In this document: positions 59,167-64,000 of the stretch, piece by piece
How positions within the stretch are numbered: position 1 is the first letter of the stretch
Layout of the letters: each line of letters begins with the position of its first letter
Source: Streptomyces musisoli
Lineage (GTDB): Bacteria; Actinomycetota; Actinomycetes; Streptomycetales; Streptomycetaceae
Direction of reading: 5' to 3'
Assembly: GCF_016741855.1 (NCBI RefSeq)
Contig: NZ_JAERRH010000010.1
Location: 186,001 to 250,000 of the forward strand
Length of the DNA stretch: 64,000 nt
Notes under the pieces: model-generated
What the model saw: the letters and a program-made list of their open reading frames with translations, nothing else
The model's database searches: none
What the model was told of the DNA's origin: nothing
Made by a program: the position numbers and the translations under genes

Positions 59167-61212
59167 GTGGCCGATTCCGGCAACCCCAACGAGAACATCC
59201 CGTCCACCGACGCCGGCGTGAACGCCGAGGCCACCGCCTCCGCGTCCTACGACGCCAGCGCCATCACCGTGCTCGAAGGGCTGGACGCGGTCCGCAAGCG
59301 GCCCGGCATGTACATCGGCTCCACGGGCGAGCGCGGTCTGCACCACCTGGTGTACGAGGTCGTCGACAACTCGGTCGACGAGGCGCTGGCGGGTTACGCG
59401 GACACCATCGACGTGACGATCCTCGCCGACGGCGGCGTGCGCGTCGTCGACAACGGCCGAGGCATCCCGGTGGGCATCGTGCCCTCCGAGGGCAAGCCGG
59501 CCGTCGAGGTCGTGCTGACCGTGCTGCACGCGGGCGGCAAGTTCGGCGGCGGCGGGTACGCCGTCTCCGGCGGTCTGCACGGTGTCGGCGTCTCCGTCGT
59601 GAACGCCCTTTCGTCCAAGGTCTCCGTGGAGGTCAGGACCGACGGGCACCGCTGGACGCAGGACTACAAGATGGGCGTCCCGACGGCCCCGCTGGCCAAG
59701 CACGAGGCGATCGAGCAGACCGGCACGTCGGTCACCTTCTGGGCCGACCCGGAGATCTTCGAGACCACCGAGTACTCCTTCGAGACGCTGTCCCGGCGCT
59801 TCCAGGAGATGGCGTTCCTCAACAAGGGCCTGACGATCAAGCTCACCGACGAGCGTGAGTCGGCGAAGGCGGTCGCCGGTGCGGACGAGGCGGGCGCCGA
59901 CGAGAAGGCCGAGGTCAAGACCGTCACGTACCACTACGAGGGCGGCATCGTCGACTTCGTGAAGTACCTCAACTCCCGCAAGGGGGACGCGGTGCACGCC
60001 ACGGTCATCGACCTGGAGGCCGAGGACAGGGACAAGAGCCTGTCCCTCGAGGTCGCCATGCAGTGGAACAGCGGCTACAGCGAGGGCGTGTACTCCTTCG
60101 CGAACATCATCCACACCCACGAGGGCGGTACGCACGAGGAGGGCTTCCGCGCGGCCCTGACCTCCCTCATCAACAAGTACGCGCGCGACAAGAAGCTGCT
60201 GCGCGAGAAGGACGACAACCTCACCGGTGACGACATCCGTGAGGGTCTGACCGCGATCATCTCGGTCAAGCTGAGCGAGCCGCAGTTCGAGGGCCAGACG
60301 AAGACCAAGCTGGGCAACACGGAGGCCAAGACCTTCGTGCAGAAGGCGGTCTACGAGCACCTCAACGACTGGCTGGACCGCAACCCGGTCGAGGCCGCGG
60401 ACATCGTCCGCAAGGGCATCCAGGCGGCCACCGCGCGCGTGGCGGCCCGCAAGGCCCGCGACCTGACCCGCCGCAAGGGCCTGCTGGAGTCGGCGTCCCT
60501 GCCCGGCAAGCTGTCCGACTGCCAGTCGAACGACCCCACCAAGTGCGAGATCTTCATCGTCGAGGGTGACTCCGCCGGCGGCTCGGCCAAGTCCGGCCGC
60601 AACCCGCAGTACCAGGCGATCCTCCCGATCCGCGGCAAGATCCTGAACGTCGAGAAGGCCCGGATCGACAAGATCCTCCAGAACCAGGAGATCCAGGCGC
60701 TGATCTCGGCCTTCGGCACGGGTGTGCACGAGGACTTCGACATCGAGAAGCTCCGCTATCACAAGATCATCCTGATGGCGGACGCCGACGTCGACGGCCA
60801 GCACATCAGCACCCTGCTGCTGACCTTCCTGTTCCGCTTCATGCGGCCGCTCGTCGAGGCCGGGCACGTGTACCTGTCCCGACCCCCGCTGTACAAGATC
60901 AAGTGGGGCCGCGACGACGTGGAGTACGCCTACTCGGACCGTGAGCGCGACGCACTGATCGAGATGGGCCGCCAGCGCGGCAAGCGCGTCCGCGAGGACT
61001 CCATCCAGCGCTTCAAGGGTCTCGGCGAGATGAACGCCGAGGAGCTGCGCGTGACCACGATGGACCAGGAGCACCGGGTCCTCGGCCAGGTCACCCTGGA
61101 CGACGCCGCCCAGGCCGACGACCTGTTCTCGGTCCTCATGGGCGAGGACGTCGAGGCCCGCCGCCAGTTCATCCAGCGAAACGCCAAGGACGTCCGCTTC
61201 CTCGACATCTGA
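59167..61212 (+). CDS. gyrB: DNA gyrase subunit B
   Basis: A 681-residue ATPase subunit of gyrase. The GHKL ATP site covers VYEVVDNSVDEALAGY and DNGRGIPVG; the TOPRIM domain starts EGDSAGGSAKSGR. The GTG at 59167 (VADSGNPNEN) matches the known Streptomyces start and has AGAAAGGG; the earlier in-frame start at 59047 encodes no conserved residues. It is followed by gyrA after 42 bases. It introduces negative supercoils together with GyrA and is the target of novobiocin. Confidence 0.98.
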   Translation: MADSGNPNENIPSTDAGVNAEATASASYDASAITVLEGLDAVRKRPGMYIGSTGERGLHHLVYEVVDNSVDEALAGYADTIDVTILADGGVRVVDNGRGIPVGIVPSEGKPAVEVVLTVLHAGGKFGGGGYAVSGGLHGVGVSVVNALSSKVSVEVRTDGHRWTQDYKMGVPTAPLAKHEAIEQTGTSVTFWADPEIFETTEYSFETLSRRFQEMAFLNKGLTIKLTDERESAKAVAGADEAGADEKAEVKTVTYHYEGGIVDFVKYLNSRKGDAVHATVIDLEAEDRDKSLSLEVAMQWNSGYSEGVYSFANIIHTHEGGTHEEGFRAALTSLINKYARDKKLLREKDDNLTGDDIREGLTAIISVKLSEPQFEGQTKTKLGNTEAKTFVQKAVYEHLNDWLDRNPVEAADIVRKGIQAATARVAARKARDLTRRKGLLESASLPGKLSDCQSNDPTKCEIFIVEGDSAGGSAKSGRNPQYQAILPIRGKILNVEKARIDKILQNQEIQALISAFGTGVHEDFDIEKLRYHKIILMADADVDGQHISTLLLTFLFRFMRPLVEAGHVYLSRPPLYKIKWGRDDVEYAYSDRERDALIEMGRQRGKRVREDSIQRFKGLGEMNAEELRVTTMDQEHRVLGQVTLDDAAQADDLFSVLMGEDVEARRQFIQRNAKDVRFLDI

Positions 61213-61254
61213 GTCGGTCTCAGCTGACCGCACCAGGAAGGATCCTCACCAGCA

Positions 61255-63849
<2,595 letters not shown>

Positions 63850-63867
63850 CACGAGGAGTGAGTCATC

Positions 63868-64000
63868 GTGAGCGGAGCCACGGGCGCCGGATCGGCCGGT
63901 ACCTCCACGGGTACGGAAGCGGACGGCGGCGGCCGTGGCTCCGCCGCGCGTGCGGCGAGTGCGAACGACCCGCACACGACCAACCTGAAGCCGGTGAAGG
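63868..64000 (+). CDS. Start of a DUF3566-type gene (partial)
   Basis: The GTG at 63868 follows GAGGAG, 18 bases after gyrA. The 44 codons inside the window encode a Gly/Ala/Ser/Thr-rich hydrophilic head with no stop codon, so the gene runs off the edge. In Streptomyces, gyrA is usually followed by a DUF3566 membrane protein with just such a head, but the diagnostic domain is outside the window. Confidence 0.6.
   Translation, partial: MSGATGAGSAGTSTGTEADGGGRGSAARAASANDPHTTNLKPVK

Noticed and set aside
59089..61233. 714-codon minus-strand open frame
   Set aside because: It lies entirely opposite gyrB, which has clear conserved domains; the antisense product has no recognisable motif.

Overview
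The window is a very GC-rich actinobacterial chromosome segment. It is almost certainly from a Streptomyces: gene content and order (ssgR-ssgA, ptpA, rpsF-ssb-rpsR-rplI, femX, ino1, murJ-pseudokinase-sigM-rsmA-trxBA, parB-parA-rsmG-jag-yidC-yidD-rnpA-rpmH, dnaA-oriC-dnaN-gnd-recF-dciA-gyrB-gyrA) match, from memory, the origin region of the S. coelicolor chromosome. About 58 protein genes are supported. No tRNA, rRNA, CRISPR array, insertion sequence or prophage was seen.

Left part (0-16 kb): thiC behind a TPP riboswitch, a YibE/F membrane protein, the sporulation pair ssgR/ssgA, small membrane and cupin proteins, a tyrosine phosphatase with a cystathionine gamma-lyase-type enzyme, a LysR regulator, Nudix, HAD and GNAT enzymes, a MarR/MFS divergent pair and a serine hydrolase. 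Middle (16-44 kb): dnaB, a MATE exporter, the S6-SSB-S18-L9 operon, cell-wall genes (femX, a racemase-like PLP protein, a class A PBP, murJ with a separate pseudokinase), inositol-phosphate synthase with a PadR regulator, the CCA-adding enzyme, the SigM/anti-SigM pair and the thioredoxin operon behind a SigR-type promoter. Right part (44-64 kb): the ParAB segregation operon, rsmG, jag/yidC/yidD/rnpA/rpmH, dnaA, oriC with about twenty DnaA boxes, dnaN, gnd, recF, dciA, gyrB, gyrA and the start of the next gene.

Replication initiation (DnaA, oriC, DnaN, DnaB, DciA, SSB, gyrase), segregation (ParA, ParB and twelve parS sites, all on the dnaA side of oriC), and cell-wall growth and sporulation (SsgA, FemX, MurJ, PBP, SigM) are packed together.

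No wholly new multigene system is evident. The most unusual signals are sequence elements: a parS site that forms one arm of a long hairpin inside the thiC TPP riboswitch; parS sites inside the rsmA and parA coding sequences read in the same codon frame; parS sites inside 28-30 bp perfect palindromes; a DnaA-box/GC/CTA-triplet module at the dnaN end of oriC that looks like a basal unwinding system; an extra cluster of DnaA boxes upstream of dnaB; and heptad repeats in the DnaA linker.
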